The notes below the pieces were generated by a model. That model had not been told where the DNA came from and searched no databases. It was given only the letters and a program-made list of their open reading frames with translations. From Bacillus sp. BHET2 (GTDB taxonomy: Bacteria > Bacillota > Bacilli > Bacillales > Bacillaceae_B), in NCBI RefSeq assembly GCF_005938125.1, contig NZ_VCQN01000001.1, positions 1 through 64,000 of the forward strand: a stretch of 64,000 nucleotides of DNA, written 5' to 3'. Position 1 is the stretch's first letter. Every line of letters starts with the position of its first letter. This document shows positions 63,166 through 64,000 of the stretch, piece after piece. The translations under genes were made by a program, and so were the position numbers.

Positions 63166-63900
63166 ATGACACTAATCATTGCTCACCGGGGATCAGCAGG
63201 GACTCACCCGGAAAATACAATGGAGGCTTTTTATGAGGCTGAAAGAGTGAAAGCTGATGGAATTGAATTGGATGTCCAACTGACGAGAGATGGCGAAATT
63301 GTCGTGATTCATGACGAAACGGTTGATCGAACGACAAATGGAAAAGGGTTTGTCAAAGATTACACATTTAAGGATATACAAAAACTTCAAGCCAATTACA
63401 AATATAAAAGTAAATTATTTAAAAAAAATCGCGTTCCTTCATTGAGAGAAGTTTTTCAGTGGATGAAAGGTAATGAATTACTCTGTAACATTGAGTTGAA
63501 AAACAGCATTATGGATTATCCAGGCATGGAAGAAAAGGTGATTGAGTTGATCTGGGAGTTTGGATTCCAGGATCGTATCATTATTTCCTCTTTTAATCAC
63601 TATTCGATTGTGGCTTGCTATCGTTTAGAACCTGAAGTAGAAATTGCACCACTGTATTCTTCCGGTTTATTTATGCCTTGGATATATGCTCAATCTTTAA
63701 GGGCGAGGGCTATACATCCCAATTTGAAGGCGGTTCGGGATGACATTATCATTGAAGCGATGAATAACGGGATCGCCGTCAGGCCCTACACGGTAAACAA
63801 GGTGGAGCAGATGGAGAGATTACTGGACTTAGGATGTTCTGCGTTCGTAACAGATTTCCCTGAGAAAGCAAGGAAACTGAGAGAAAGCAAAAAAGGCTAG
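63166..63900 (+). CDS. yqiK: Glycerophosphodiester phosphodiesterase YqiK
   Basis: A 244-aa GDPD-family TIM-barrel enzyme cleaving glycerophosphodiesters to glycerol-3-phosphate and an alcohol. Catalytic and metal residues: IIAHRGSAGTHPENT (His, Glu), GIELDVQLTRDGEIVVIHDE (Glu, Asp, His) and LLCNIELKN (Glu). No signal peptide, so cytoplasmic. GGGAG upstream. In B. subtilis yqiK also lies close downstream of spo0A. Confidence 0.92.
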   Translation: MTLIIAHRGSAGTHPENTMEAFYEAERVKADGIELDVQLTRDGEIVVIHDETVDRTTNGKGFVKDYTFKDIQKLQANYKYKSKLFKKNRVPSLREVFQWMKGNELLCNIELKNSIMDYPGMEEKVIELIWEFGFQDRIIISSFNHYSIVACYRLEPEVEIAPLYSSGLFMPWIYAQSLRARAIHPNLKAVRDDIIIEAMNNGIAVRPYTVNKVEQMERLLDLGCSAFVTDFPEKARKLRESKKG

Positions 63901-63927
63901 CGCATACACATAGCGCTAGCCTTTTTT
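63890..63927. terminator. Bidirectional terminator between yqiK and yqzF
   Basis: AAAAAGGCTAGCGC and GCGCTAGCCTTTTT form a perfect stem that contains the stop codons of both convergent genes. Confidence 0.9.
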
Positions 63928-64000
63928 GTTGAATCGGGATTGGACTTTATTTTGTTTACGGTCGCGGTGCAGAACAAAACCAGCAATGAACCCTAAACCA
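63916..64000 (-). CDS. yqzF: DUF2627 family protein YqzF (partial, C-terminal end)
   Basis: Cut by the window edge. The last 27 codons on the minus strand read GLGFIAGFVLHRDRKQNKVQ and end FNKKG-stop. They match the tail of the small membrane protein YqzF of bacilli in my memory, which lies at this place in B. subtilis. Confidence 0.7.
   Translation of the reverse strand, partial: GLGFIAGFVLHRDRKQNKVQSRFNKKG

Noticed and set aside
1..64000. tRNA or rRNA genes, prophage structural genes
   Set aside because: None seen on reading both strands; a tRNA scan was not possible here.

Overview
The window is a chromosomal segment of a Bacillaceae bacterium (Bacillus sensu lato; a Rossellomorea-like marine or salt-tolerant lineage is my guess, not shown). 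The right-hand 39 kb follows the Bacillus subtilis order yqhG-yqhH / gcvT-gcvPA-gcvPB / yqhL / lipM ... aroQ-papA-efp / spoIIIAA-AH / accB-accC-yqhY / nusB-folD-xseA-xseB-ispA / dxs-tlyA-argR-recN / spoIVB-spo0A / yqiK. Codon use, Shine-Dalgarno sites and rho-independent terminators are typical of low-GC Firmicutes. All gene assignments come from reading the protein sequences; no database search was possible.

Left part (1-24.8 kb): an accessory island. It holds a GNAT acetyltransferase, a class C beta-lactamase-fold serine hydrolase, a 5-aminolevulinate synthase-like enzyme coupled to an EamA exporter and followed by a PTS_EIIC_2 protein, and an orphan pair of DppB/DppC-type permeases. Next is a divergent locus that looks like a disulfide-rich exported peptide system: ABC exporter, MauE-like membrane protein, a 46-aa membrane peptide, two TlpA-like thioredoxins and an 8-Cys 54-aa peptide. 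Then come decayed genes (ATP-dependent DNA ligase, a TPR regulator, a small membrane protein), a GC-rich foreign patch, an ECF sigma/anti-sigma pair with a secreted protein, a group II intron with its maturase, a truncated mrpC and several hypothetical genes. The island is full of dispersed repeats: a 26-bp palindromic element lying just after many genes, a ~130-bp element with a terminator hairpin (three copies), a 105-bp repeat (two copies) and a 4 x 20-bp array resembling the end of a TnsB-type transposon.

Middle (24.8-40.7 kb): the YqhG/YqhH pair, then the glycine-cleavage operon behind a tandem glycine riboswitch, rhodanese YqhL and octanoyltransferase LipM, which together serve glycine catabolism and lipoylation. 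A B12-dependent ribonucleotide reductase (nrdJ) with two NrdR-like boxes follows; it occupies the place where B. subtilis has mntR. Then come patatin-like YqhO, YqhP, YqhR, dehydroquinase, an Xaa-Pro peptidase and EF-P. yqhQ and yqhV are not present at their usual places.

Right (40.9-64 kb): the eight-gene spoIIIA operon (feeding-tube/channel complex of sporulation), acetyl-CoA carboxylase biotin carrier and carboxylase, Asp23-family YqhY, NusB, one-carbon, DNA-repair and isoprenoid genes. A complete OLE RNA with its partner gene oapA is inserted between ispA and dxs. TlyA, ArgR, RecN, SpoIVB, Spo0A, a small Cys/Arg-rich protein and YqiK follow, and the edge cuts a DUF2627 (YqzF) gene. Two intergenic regions here carry matching six-unit arrays of AGTCGATAATA at a 20-21 bp period, each next to a copy of a hairpin repeat that I recall as common in Bacillaceae.
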